The notes beneath the pieces were generated by a model that was given only the letters and a program-made list of their open reading frames with translations, did no database searches and was not told the origin of the DNA. This document shows positions 46,205 through 56,100 of a stretch of 64,000 bases of DNA, piece by piece. The position numbers and the translations under genes were made by a program. The DNA comes from Strobilurus pachycystidiatus. Taxonomy: Eukaryota; Basidiomycota; Agaricomycetes; Agaricales; Physalacriaceae. Location of the stretch: positions 1,860,001 through 1,924,000 of the forward strand of contig JAHLMK010000002.1 of NCBI GenBank assembly GCA_019915135.1, read 5' to 3'. Positions within the stretch are counted from its first letter, which is position 1. Each line of letters opens with the position of its first letter.

Positions 46205-47799
46205 TACTTACTATATAATATCTATTCTGAGCCATGTGTATTACTTTCCTTGGCATATATCTTAGATCTACGCACCACTTCTCGCTGACCTCAGTCCCTC
46301 TGAAGAGTCAGGCTGATGCAGGCTACTCTCAAGGCACCATAGCGGTATTCGTTGCAAAGGCATTGGCGCATTCCGTACGCGCCATCGTTGTACATGCTTG
46401 AACAGAATACACGGAGCTGCGAAACAAGTCTGACGCGCAAGAATAAGCCGAGTCGCGTCTGTCGCGTCGCGTTTGTTTTGTCACTTGTTTGGTCACGATC
46501 ACGACCCTGCCCAGTCCTTTCCTCTGTATGGAAGGCCGGAGTGGTATGCTCTTTGCCGAGTGATGGACCTTCATCGGCATGTTTAGGACCTCGGATACCT
46601 CACACCATATATGGATGTATAAGTCTTAGGCCACTGCAGGGGTGATATGACAGTTGACTTGTACTTGTAGCGCCTTGAGCGCAAGCCCTACGCTGAGCAT
46701 TCCCATAATACTGACCATTTAGAATATGATGGAACCTGCACTGCCTAATCTATAATCATACACTGTGTCAAGAGAATGTGCACATGCTTTGATAGGAAAG
46801 AGGAACTCAATTTTGCGAAAAAAAAAAATTTTGACTTAAAAAACGCAACTCAACAAGGAGTAGAACAGACAGATGAAGAAGTACGCAATCACAACACTTG
46901 TTAGCCTCAACTCACACTTAGCTCTCTATTTGTTGCGCTAGCGCGTCAACGTGTTCCTACTATGGTTCTGAGTCGCATCCTACTTGATACTGCACTTCCA
47001 AAATGGAACCGCGCCTGATGGAAGCATACATATTGTCATGATGTGCTCTCGCCACAGTCCAGGATCTCTCACGTCCGTTACACCTTGGCCTCCGGATCCT
47101 ACTCCTACGTACATAGTACGCGACTAGCACCACGGCAGAAAATGCCGAGAGGATCTATCAAGAAGTCGGGGATTTGATCCCCTAAAGCGATAAACCGGGA
47201 TCATGAAGTCCCTCCCTTGGCGGACTTCCTGCCCTCCCGGAAATGCTTGGGAGCAAGCGCACACGGTGCATAACACACCAAGATTATACTTAGGCTGTAT
47301 GAGTCAGGCGGGAGTCGGCACCCAACCAATCCCGCTCTCCCGACCAATAGGCGGTCATCGATTGTGGCGGATAACCATTGGGATGTCGGGATATCCGTCA
47401 TCCGCAGCGTCGTTCCGCTCCCGACGCATCGGGAGTATGTGGTAGAAGTTTTGAGAAGAGGAACGATGAACAAGACATGGGACTAGTATAAATACAGAGG
47501 CATGATTGTACTAGCTACTCAGACTTTGTCACTTTGAAACCTCCGCCATCGTCATTGACCTCAACGAGAGTAGGCTTCTCAACGCCACATCTAGGACTGG
47601 GTCTGAATGGCGAGCCTTGTACCTTGGGATTAAGTTCCTACGGTACCTTCAACATTGGCGAGACGGATGTGCGACTATCAAGGATGCCAACGGCTGATGC
47701 GACACAATCAGTTGAGCACTATACAAGGATGTATGTGAAAAACTTGCAGGAAAGCTTGAGTTGGCTACAGGAGTAGTCTCTCATGAGCGAGTCCATGTC
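46205..47799. other. Intergenic region with no recognised gene
   Basis: Contains an A-run (about 46820) and, at 47270-47430, a cluster of CCAAT boxes followed by a TATAAATA at about 47489, so a promoter may lie here. The frame downstream (47534-47776) has no known motif. Confidence 0.35.
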
Positions 47800-48401
47800 A
47801 CAGCGGGATCAGGTCATAACACATATTCTTTTAACTGCAGAATTCCACTCTCCTTGTATAAGTACTTGTCTCTAACTACGGTACTAGAAGCTAATCCTCA
47901 CTTTATCCTAACACACGTGCCATTTAGGCCTCAATATAAGGCTGAACTAGCTAAGCTTTGCGTTAGCTTTCAGAAACTTTATAGTAAATTGAAGAGCCCT
48001 TAGGACTTTTCACGCGACTGACTTATTAAACAGATCATCATTTGCATACTACAACATTTATTTGTCTCTAGTGCTACATTCTAGAGACATCCTCAATAGT
48101 GAAGCGCTGGGATGCAAAAGAATTTGGAAGTGAGGAGGAGGAGGGCAGCAATAGCAGGTTGGATGAGGGTGCAATAGACATTCTTGCTGTATGCCTCAAC
48201 ACTGTAAAACAGTCCGGCTTTTGTTGGGTCATACAAGAAGTTGGCGGCATTGAGATTGGAAGTAAAGTGACATTGGAATGCACTGTATAGACCAACAATC
48301 ATTAAGTAGGAGACATCAAACAGAGAATAGGTGCATTTGCAATAGCAATGGCCCATCGTCCAAGGACCAATACACCCTTGCAGCTTTGAAAATGCGCCCG
48401 G
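47800..48401. pseudogene. AT-rich decayed sequence cut by the LTR element
   Basis: The composition drops sharply in GC, with many TA-containing stop triplets. On the minus strand a broken frame (VGLYSAFQCHFTSNLNAANFLYDP near 48200-48310) faintly resembles the NAA.FL.P stretch of hAT transposases. The frame is interrupted at 48402 by the 5' LTR. Its identity is uncertain. Confidence 0.3.
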
Positions 48402-49302
48402 TGATACGCAGGGTACTATTCCAGTACTAGAAACGGGGAATTTTGCGATTCCTGAACAGCCCAAAGACCTTAGGAACCTCCAGTCAAGTACTTAGGATAG
48501 AGCACGCAGGAGTTACTGCCTTGACGCGGGCAAGCCTCCAGGACAAGGTCCAGGCGCCTTAACAAGTCCTTTAGGACAGGCGCGATCGGAACCTTCGATC
48601 ACCTTCATCCGAATATCCTTATCCGCGCGTTGGATCCCTTTCAAGATCCCGTACCTTTGCGTGTACCTTGTACTACAGACGATGTGCTATAACCATTCGC
48701 ACCCAAGGAGGGTCCAAAGGTCTCCAGGCGGTTCAGTTCGAGCGACCCAAGACCTGCGCACCTCAACCCAAAGACCTGGAAGGTCCCGAAATAGTTCAAG
48801 GACGTCACAACCCTTTTGGGGAAACAATCTTCGGAGCTGTCAAAGACTCCGAACCGACGCCTTCCGCTATGCCGATCGATCATGATCCACGATCAAGGAC
48901 CACCCCGAAAGCAGGGTGTATTACCACTTTAAGAAAGCACTCCCCTGTAGTGTCTGCGCTCGAAAGGACGTTCTTAACGATCTCCATCCAACCTATCCAC
49001 AAGAAAGCAGGTGTCCGTAGGACCTTGCAACATAAAGATACCTAAGGATCGAAGTCCTTATCGGACCTTGATCTCCTGGGCACAAGGATTGTACCATACC
49101 GCCAAGGTGGCGTATATGGCTAAAGGACCAAGCGGCCTGTCCGCAGTTGTTTCGACCAGGGATAGCCAATAAGAATCCAGCACTTGTATGACTCGAAAGT
49201 CCGATGTATCCGATCCTAGAATAGATGCTTACTCAGTAGGAACCCACCAGTAGTATAAAAGGGCCCAAAGGACCCATATTTCGGTAGCTTAGAGCCCCCT
49301 CC
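48402..49302 (+). repeat. 5' LTR (part shared with the 3' LTR inside the window)
   Basis: Matches 63100-64000 at a constant offset of 14698. Only one difference was found (G at 48681, A at 63379). The LTR begins TGATACGC. Its real 3' end lies beyond 49302 but cannot be fixed because the 3' copy is cut by the window. The reading frames inside it are not believed to code. Confidence 0.92.
49254..49260 (+). promoter_or_regulatory. LTR core promoter TATA box
   Basis: TATAAAA in the LTR, repeated at 63952-63958. Transcription would start near 49285, which sets the U3/R border. Confidence 0.55.
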
Positions 49303-50649
49303 AGTAGCCGCTAGTCAGACGCAGCCGTTGTAGTGAATCTATCTCGAGTTTCGACTCATTTCTGCAAAGTACCCAAAGACCCCAAAGACCTTTCCAAGAT
49401 TTAAAGACATCAGGTGTTGCCAAACTCCTTGAAAGACTCGAAAGAACCTTATTCCGACGTACCAAGTCAAGTACCAACGAATCTACTTGGTGTTAGAACC
49501 TTGTATTCGCAAGAAGGCCGGTTTGCAAGTGGTTCTGCCCTGCACTCACGCTCTTTCGTGAAGTACTTCCCTTTGAGGGATAAGTCGAGTTTGAACGAGT
49601 GTTGTCAACGTCTGAGACACCTTTCGGAACCTTTGGTCCCGGTGCAAGACACTAGAAGTTTGGTTTAAGTGCAAGAAGGAGTCCTTATCGTTAGCAGTCC
49701 AGTGGCGTAAAACCTGCGGTAGCGGCCTGACGATTCCAAGACAAAGTCCTTGTACACCAGAACACTTGATAGGTAGAAGCTACATTGCCTCGCGCTGTTT
49801 AAGGTCTTCATACGTCAAGAGGTTCGGCCTACGACTTCAAGGTTTTCTTGTGTCATTTCGATCAAAATCCCTACACCCCCAAAAACAACTCGTAGTTTAA
49901 CTACAGCGATTCGGAATACATCTCTATTTCTCCATTACCCAAAAGCACCTTGTTCTCTCAAACCTTTGTGCACCCCATCTCCCTTACAAGGAGTGTTAAG
50001 TTGTGATAAGGATTGATAGTGTGGTTAGACAATAGCTTCTTTTTCAGAGGTCTATTCCGAACTTGCACATCATATTTTGGAGCCCACCGCGAGGGGGTGC
50101 AAATTTTGATTTCGAAAGAGACTTCTAAGTCGACCTTGAGATCGGAATCTCCATAAACAAAAGACACTGGCTGCAAGGAACTCTGGTCGTTACACCAACA
50201 GCCAGAACCGCGCAAATCCACAACCACCAAAAGGAGACCCAGTTATTGCCGGATCTTCGAATCCAGCAACCTCTGGTATCACTAGTCGCCTAAGAAGCAA
50301 TCGCCCAATCGCCGGCTCACTTTACAACGGTTTACCTAGTGAAGTAGCTCAAGCACAGCGACGCTTTGCAGACCCGACTACTCCCAAGAACCAAAAGAAG
50401 AAACGTACGCAAGTACCACCTTCAACACCTATTGCCTCTAGGATCAGATCTTCTTCAGATCCTGAATCACCTTCGAGAACTCCAACCAGTATCCGAAGAC
50501 ATTCGGACTCTAGAACTTCGCCTAGTCCCGCATTTGTGACACCTTTCGGAAGTCCTTTGACTGACCTTGAAGACCCCGAAAGTCCAGAACCTATTACCCC
50601 CTTCATTGACTTTAACACGTCTACCCAAAACACGATACCAGTTCCAGTA
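49303..50649 (+). other. Rest of LTR, primer site region and long leader before gag
   Basis: I could not identify a primer-binding site by eye. From about 50142 the gag frame is open without any ATG (basic, Pro/Ser-rich: RFADPTTPKNQKKKRTQ, SPSRTPTSIRRHS) up to the Met at 50650. This suggests a spliced leader or non-ATG start. Confidence 0.5.
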
Positions 50650-52008
50650 ATGGCAGTACGAGCAATTGTACCTTCCGAGGAGCTTAGTGCTGAAGCTAAG
50701 AAAGAGATCCAAGGCAAGAAGATTCCGATACCATTCTCAAGGGATGCTCCCAAATTCAAGGGACACTCCGGCGATGATGTGAGGGAATTCTTCACGATGT
50801 GCAACTGGATCTTTGACCAGACAGGAATCGCCGAACAAGGTACTAAGTTGGAAGTAGCCGCGCTATACGCCGGCCACGAACAACGCCTAAGGTGGCACAA
50901 AAACCCAGACTACCTGAAAGGTGTCTGGGCGGACTTCCAAGAATCAGTTCTTTCCTCATACTCAAAGGGAAAGAACGATCCTACGTACGTCCCGGCCGAC
51001 CTAAAGGATGCCTTGGACCCGTACCTGGCTAGGCCCATAGCCAACAAGCAAAAATGGGAAAGCTTTCAGCGCGAAGTGCTCCATATCATGGGACATCTTA
51101 TCACGTCGGGAGAACTTACCAATAAGGGTGCTATAGAAGATATCAAGTCCTCTATCACAGAGGGAGTTTGGCATAATGTCCTTGGGGACCTTAGGCGCGA
51201 TGCGAAAGCTAATGCAACAGCCGGGACAACCCCCGCCTATGACTTCACGTTGTCAGAGGTCGAGGCAGCAATCTCCAACTACTTCTTGACCGATAAATGG
51301 ATGAGCAAGAGTGCGAAGGATAGTCCTTATAACAGAGAACTTATTCCCGCCTCTACCACCCGAATCAAGACAGAGGAGTTGGATGAATACCTGAATAGGG
51401 TAGCTAGCCTTCAGGATATTATCCAGAAAGGAGAAAAGGAACACGAAGAGGCTCGCAAGGCTGATCAGAAGATGATGGCAGAACTTCTCCATACCTTACA
51501 GCGTGGAGGTCCGCAAGGACTCCGCACACAAGGTTTTGTACAAGAAGCCTCGCCGGTTTATCTACAAACACCTGCTCAAGGTGTCTCAGTCCCGACCAAC
51601 TTACCGAACGGACTCTACAAAGCTCCTCCGGGCGCGTTCCCAGGAAACAAGTTCGTAGTTAACGATGGAAGGTGCTACTTCTGTCGTGAACTAGGGCATA
51701 TTGTAGCGAATTGTCCTACAAAGGAAATGTGCGAAAGCAATGGTCATATCTACAAGCCTGGCGGTACCAACATATATCATGTAACGAATGGAACTACTAG
51801 TCAACCTATTCAAAGGGTTAGTCCCAAGCAGCCTCTCAGTCCCTGGGAACAAGTTCAGAAGTTTCAACAAGAAAATGCACCTAAGGTATCGGTATTCCAA
51901 TCTCAAGAAGATGAGTTCGCACCTGAGGTCGCGATGTATGTTCAAACCCCAACCCAAGAAGAAGAGTTTGCCCCCGACGCCTATCAGGGTTTCGGCAGGG
52001 CTCGATGA
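50650..52008 (+). CDS. gag: Gag polyprotein
   Basis: First ATG of the frame is 50650 (MAVRAIVPSEEL); the frame is open back to about 50142. The capsid-like part has FKGHSGDDVREFFTMCNWIF, LRWHKNPDYLKGVWADF and a helical stretch (ISNYFLTDKWMSK), then a coiled part with LNRVASLQDIIQKGEKEHEE. A CCHC zinc knuckle C-X2-C-X4-H-X4-C (CYFCRELGHIVANC) lies at about 51673-51714. It packages RNA and forms particles. The frame ends TGA 52006-52008, overlapping the next ORF as ATGA and preceded by a slippery heptamer. Confidence 0.88.
   Translation: MAVRAIVPSEELSAEAKKEIQGKKIPIPFSRDAPKFKGHSGDDVREFFTMCNWIFDQTGIAEQGTKLEVAALYAGHEQRLRWHKNPDYLKGVWADFQESVLSSYSKGKNDPTYVPADLKDALDPYLARPIANKQKWESFQREVLHIMGHLITSGELTNKGAIEDIKSSITEGVWHNVLGDLRRDAKANATAGTTPAYDFTLSEVEAAISNYFLTDKWMSKSAKDSPYNRELIPASTTRIKTEELDEYLNRVASLQDIIQKGEKEHEEARKADQKMMAELLHTLQRGGPQGLRTQGFVQEASPVYLQTPAQGVSVPTNLPNGLYKAPPGAFPGNKFVVNDGRCYFCRELGHIVANCPTKEMCESNGHIYKPGGTNIYHVTNGTTSQPIQRVSPKQPLSPWEQVQKFQQENAPKVSVFQSQEDEFAPEVAMYVQTPTQEEEFAPDAYQGFGRAR
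51987..51993 (+). promoter_or_regulatory. Candidate -1 ribosomal frameshift site, gag to pro
   Basis: GGGTTTC in the phase G GGT TTC relative to the gag frame, 12 nt before the TGA. A -1 slip enters the pro frame. A small stem (GTGC AGTTA GCAC, 52017-52029, inside GGAGT/ACTCC) lies downstream. Confidence 0.6.
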
Positions 52009-53177
52009 AGGAAGGAGTGCAGTTAGCACATACTCCTCCGGAGAGCCAGTTCACTGTAGAAACTCGTCAAACTCGTCAGAGTACAAAAGCACCTAGTGCA
52101 CCTTTGGATTCAACTCCACAAAAGAAGGTAACCTCATGGCCTAAGGACCGGGTGTCCGTGGTCATTCCAAAAGCAGCGCCGCCTAAGGTATCATTCTCCA
52201 AGCCGGAAGTCACTCAAGAAGTAGAACCTGTTGACCAGGAACTTCTTGACGAAGTCCTGGCGATGGAAGAACCAGACCCGGTGCCGCAACCAAAAGCAGA
52301 TTCAACTCTGCCAGAAAAGAACCAACCAAAGGTTCAACCTAAGGAACCTAAGGTCAAGAGTTTCCAACGTCGTAGCCTGGCAGAAGAACTCTTGCACAAG
52401 AATCCCAGTTGGCGTGAAGCCTGGAAGTTCTTGTTACCCGAAGCCCTACTAGCTACCAACCCCCCTTGGCAGCAGAGCATTTCGGACTTCATCAGGAAAC
52501 GCAACACGCCTGTGGCTGTATTCAAGACGGAAGTAGTGGCCGATACGGTCCAGGATCACTTCCAACCCGAGCTATATTCAGTCAACTTTCATGAGCAAGG
52601 TGATTTACCTATTGGTGGGATTGTAGTCCACGATGCGGTAGAACAGTTTGTAAACCTTTCCGGAGGTCACTATACTGGTCCCTTTCAAATGATAAGTGGC
52701 AATATGGCGCCGGAAAATGCAGATCTACGAACCTTTTGGCCCTTGATTAACAAGAATGGTAAAAAGGAGAGTTTAGTGGATGGTGGGTCACAGATTGCCT
52801 CCATTTCGCTCAAGGCAGCATTGGAACTAGGAATAGCCTATGATCCCACTTTCACCATTACTATGGAAAGTGCGGATAAGGGACGAACCAGTACCTTGGG
52901 ATTGGCTCGTAACATACCTTTTGACTTTGAAGGTATTGTCTATTACCTTCAGCTGCATGTGTTGCAGGATCCCGCCTATGAGGTCCTACTGGGACGACCT
53001 TTCGAGATCGTTTCCAACCTGGTCATCACCAACCTCCCCAACGGGAACGCAATTGGAACCCTTACGGATAACACCAATGGGAAGAAGTTATCGTTACCTT
53101 CTTACCGTAGAGGTCAAATTCCAAGGCATATGATTCCAGGTGGACAAACGGGTTTTCACGGGAACCTAAGGACGTAG
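52005..53177 (+). CDS. pro: Pro: aspartic protease ORF
   Basis: 390 codons in the frame -1 to gag, starting at an ATG that overlaps the gag stop or entered by frameshift. The N-terminal half is Pro/Lys/Glu-rich linker. LLHKNPSWREAWKFLLPEALLATNPPW is followed by the protease core: SLVDGGSQIASISLKAALELG, then LGLARNIPFDFEGIVYYLQLHVL and YEVLLGRPFEI, the usual flap and ILGR-like end of retropepsins. The active-site triad reads Asp-Gly-Gly where Asp-Ser/Thr-Gly is usual. TAG at 53175-53177. Confidence 0.85.
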   Translation: MKEGVQLAHTPPESQFTVETRQTRQSTKAPSAPLDSTPQKKVTSWPKDRVSVVIPKAAPPKVSFSKPEVTQEVEPVDQELLDEVLAMEEPDPVPQPKADSTLPEKNQPKVQPKEPKVKSFQRRSLAEELLHKNPSWREAWKFLLPEALLATNPPWQQSISDFIRKRNTPVAVFKTEVVADTVQDHFQPELYSVNFHEQGDLPIGGIVVHDAVEQFVNLSGGHYTGPFQMISGNMAPENADLRTFWPLINKNGKKESLVDGGSQIASISLKAALELGIAYDPTFTITMESADKGRTSTLGLARNIPFDFEGIVYYLQLHVLQDPAYEVLLGRPFEIVSNLVITNLPNGNAIGTLTDNTNGKKLSLPSYRRGQIPRHMIPGGQTGFHGNLRT

Positions 53178-56100
53178 GAAATTCCTACGAAGAAGCTGTG
53201 TTGATCCTTGAAAGGTCACCAGAAGGAAACGTCGAAGTAAAGCAAAGTTGGATACCTGGTGATAACAGGGAGACCTTCGGGGAAGGGGACTTAACGTCCT
53301 TATACATGAAGAAGTCACCCAATAAGGTTCATCAGGCAGCCAAAAGGCTAAGGAAACAACACGCCTTTATGCATGCATCGATGCACCCAACATCGACACA
53401 CATGACTGTCCCAGAACATATGGTGACACCTACGGGACTATTAAAGGTCCCACCCAAAACTCAAGGCTTTCGCAAGGTATTCAATATCAACCAGATTGCG
53501 GAAGACCAAGAAGAACTTAAGTCCTACGCCACTGCGACTTTGAATCTCTTTTACGGGGTACCAAAGGAGCTAGAACAAGTCTTTACGGGCTTGTCGGTAA
53601 CCTTACCAAAGGATTACATGGCGGAGGCCCAACAGGAGTTCCTAAGGTTGGAAAGTCAGATCCCTAAGAGGGGTGTATTCGTAGGAAAGAAGTACAAACC
53701 AGTGGCCTTGAAAACCAAAGCTCACCTTGGAACCTTACCTGAAGAATTCAGGATCAAGCGCCACATTCATGGAGACCCACTAGCTGGGATGCCTAAATTA
53801 GTACCTGATCCACCACCCTTCGTACCCACAGGTAGGTATACTGCCGAAAGGAGGGAACAGATACAAGCCGACCACGTCGGGGACTTCCTGACGGATGCAG
53901 AAAGACGGATTATAGACTCCATCTTCTGTAACCAGAACGAGGGCTTTGCCTGGGAAGAATCTGAGAAAGGACACTTCAAACCAGAGTTCTTTCCACCAGT
54001 GGATATCCCGGTAATACCACACACACCTTGGGTGTTAAGGAATATACCAATTCCACCAGGAATCTATGACGAAGTCTGTAAGATTATCAAACACAAACTA
54101 GACTCGGGCGTGTATGAGCCTTCGAACTCCTCATACCGCTCCAGGTGGTTCTGTGTTGTGAAGAAGGATGGAAAGAAACTTCGCCTAGTGCACAGTCTGG
54201 AACCACTCAATGCGGTGACCATTGCGTACTCAGGGTTACCTCCAGCCACGGAGGAACTAGCGGAGTCCTTTGCAGGACGAAGTTGTGGAGGGACCTTGGA
54301 CCTGTTTGTTGGATATGACGAACGGCTCCTTGCCACCGCGTCTCGCGATATGACCACCTTCTCGACACCTTACGGAGCGTTAAGGTTAAAGACCTTACCA
54401 ATGGGCTGGACTAATTCAGTACCTATCTTTCATGACGATGTTACAACGATTCTCAAGGATGAAATACCAGCCTTCACCAGACCTTATATCGACGATGTGC
54501 CCGTCCGCGGGCCCGCCACGCAATATGAACAAGCTGATGGTACCTACGAAACGCTTCCAGGTCATCCTGAAGTAAGGCGTTTCGTTTGGGAACACCTTGT
54601 GAACATGAACAGAATCATACAACGAATGAAACATGCCGGAGGGACCTTTTCGGGTCACAAGGCTATCATTTGTGCAGAAGAAATTGTGGTAGTGGGACAT
54701 GTCTGTACCTACGAAGGTAGAAAGCCAGCTGAAGATCGCGTTAAGGTGATCTCGGATTGGCCCCCTTGTAAAGCGCTCACGGAAGTCCGTTCGTTCTTAG
54801 GAACAGCTGGAATCTTCAGGGCATTCGTAAAGGACTACTCTAAAAAGGCGTTACCTTTGACCAGGTTAACCAAAGACATTACCAAGTTCAGATGGACAGA
54901 CGAGGAGCAGGAAAGTATGGATACCTTAAAGGAAGCCATACGAACTTGTCCGATGCTGAAACCACTGAATTATGAATGGTCCACGCCAATCACGCTATCG
55001 GTAGACACCTCTTACCAGGCAGTAGGTTTCTATCTGTCCCAGGTAGATCCCAAGGACCCTAAGAAACGATACTTTGCCAAGTTCATGTCTCTGACATTGA
55101 ACGAAAGAGAGGCAAGGTACTCGCAAGCCAAGCGAGAACTATTCGGGCTCTTCAGAGCTCTGTCCGCGTGCAAGTACTACCTTCTAGGGTGTAGAAAACT
55201 AGAAATTGAAGTGGATGCAAAATACATCAAGGGTATGTTATCCAACGTGGACTCCTTAGCGAACGCAAACCTGCAAAGGTGGGCTGAGGAGATCTTGATG
55301 TATCACTTCACGCTTGTACACGTACCAGGAAAGGTTCATGGCCCGGATGGTTTAAGTCGCCGTCCAGCTTCAGAGCATGATGTAGTAGTACCCAGACCTC
55401 ACATAAACATAGAGGATGACGAGGTCAATACCTTTGAGTACCAGGAGCCTAAAGGTCTGCCTATAGAGGAGCAGCCGTTAGACTTTGACACTTTCAGGAA
55501 TGACATCGACAGTAGGGGAGGCTATTTCCAGGAAATAGTACGGAGTCCTTTACCAGACCATATAAAGGTTTCTAAAGCGGTAAGGACTTCGGGACTAGTC
55601 AATGTTAAGGATATCAAAGGTTGGATGCATATCACGGAGTTCCCGGAGCTCAATAAGAGCAAAAGGGAGCGTTTGTGGGAGACCTATTTGCCCAAACTTC
55701 AACCTTACTTACAATCGGAAGATGTACTTGAGGACGAAGACTTGGAGAAATGGAGCAAAGACTTCTTTGTCCAGCATGAAAGGTTATACCGAACCCATTC
55801 GGACTCCCACCCCCGTCGAGTGCTACTTCCAAATGAACGAATCCCGGTTTGTAAAGCTCTACACGACCGGGCAGGACATAAAGGACAATATTCCGTGTTA
55901 CAACTCATCATGAAGCGATTCTGGTGGCCAGGTATGGAGGTCGACATACGATGGTATGTAAGGACCTGTGTACTATGTCAGAAACGCCAGAAACGTAACA
56001 TAAAGGTTGCACCAACGATTACTTCAACTCCAGGTATCTATGAAAGGGCTTATATAGACACCTTCCGTATGCCTAAGGCAGGAGAGGAATCCACCCGAAA

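Noticed and set aside
47157..47240. tRNA-like stretch with GATTTGATCCCC
   Set aside because: No cloverleaf with acceptor and anticodon stems could be formed by eye.
48668..49045. 125-codon frame in the LTR, repeated at 63366
   Set aside because: It lies in U3 before the TATA box, has no motif, and is repeated only because the LTR is.
53173..53189. The CGTAGG/CCTACG stem as a transcription terminator
   Set aside because: It lies inside the pol reading frame of a eukaryotic element; its position over the pro stop fits a frameshift role better.
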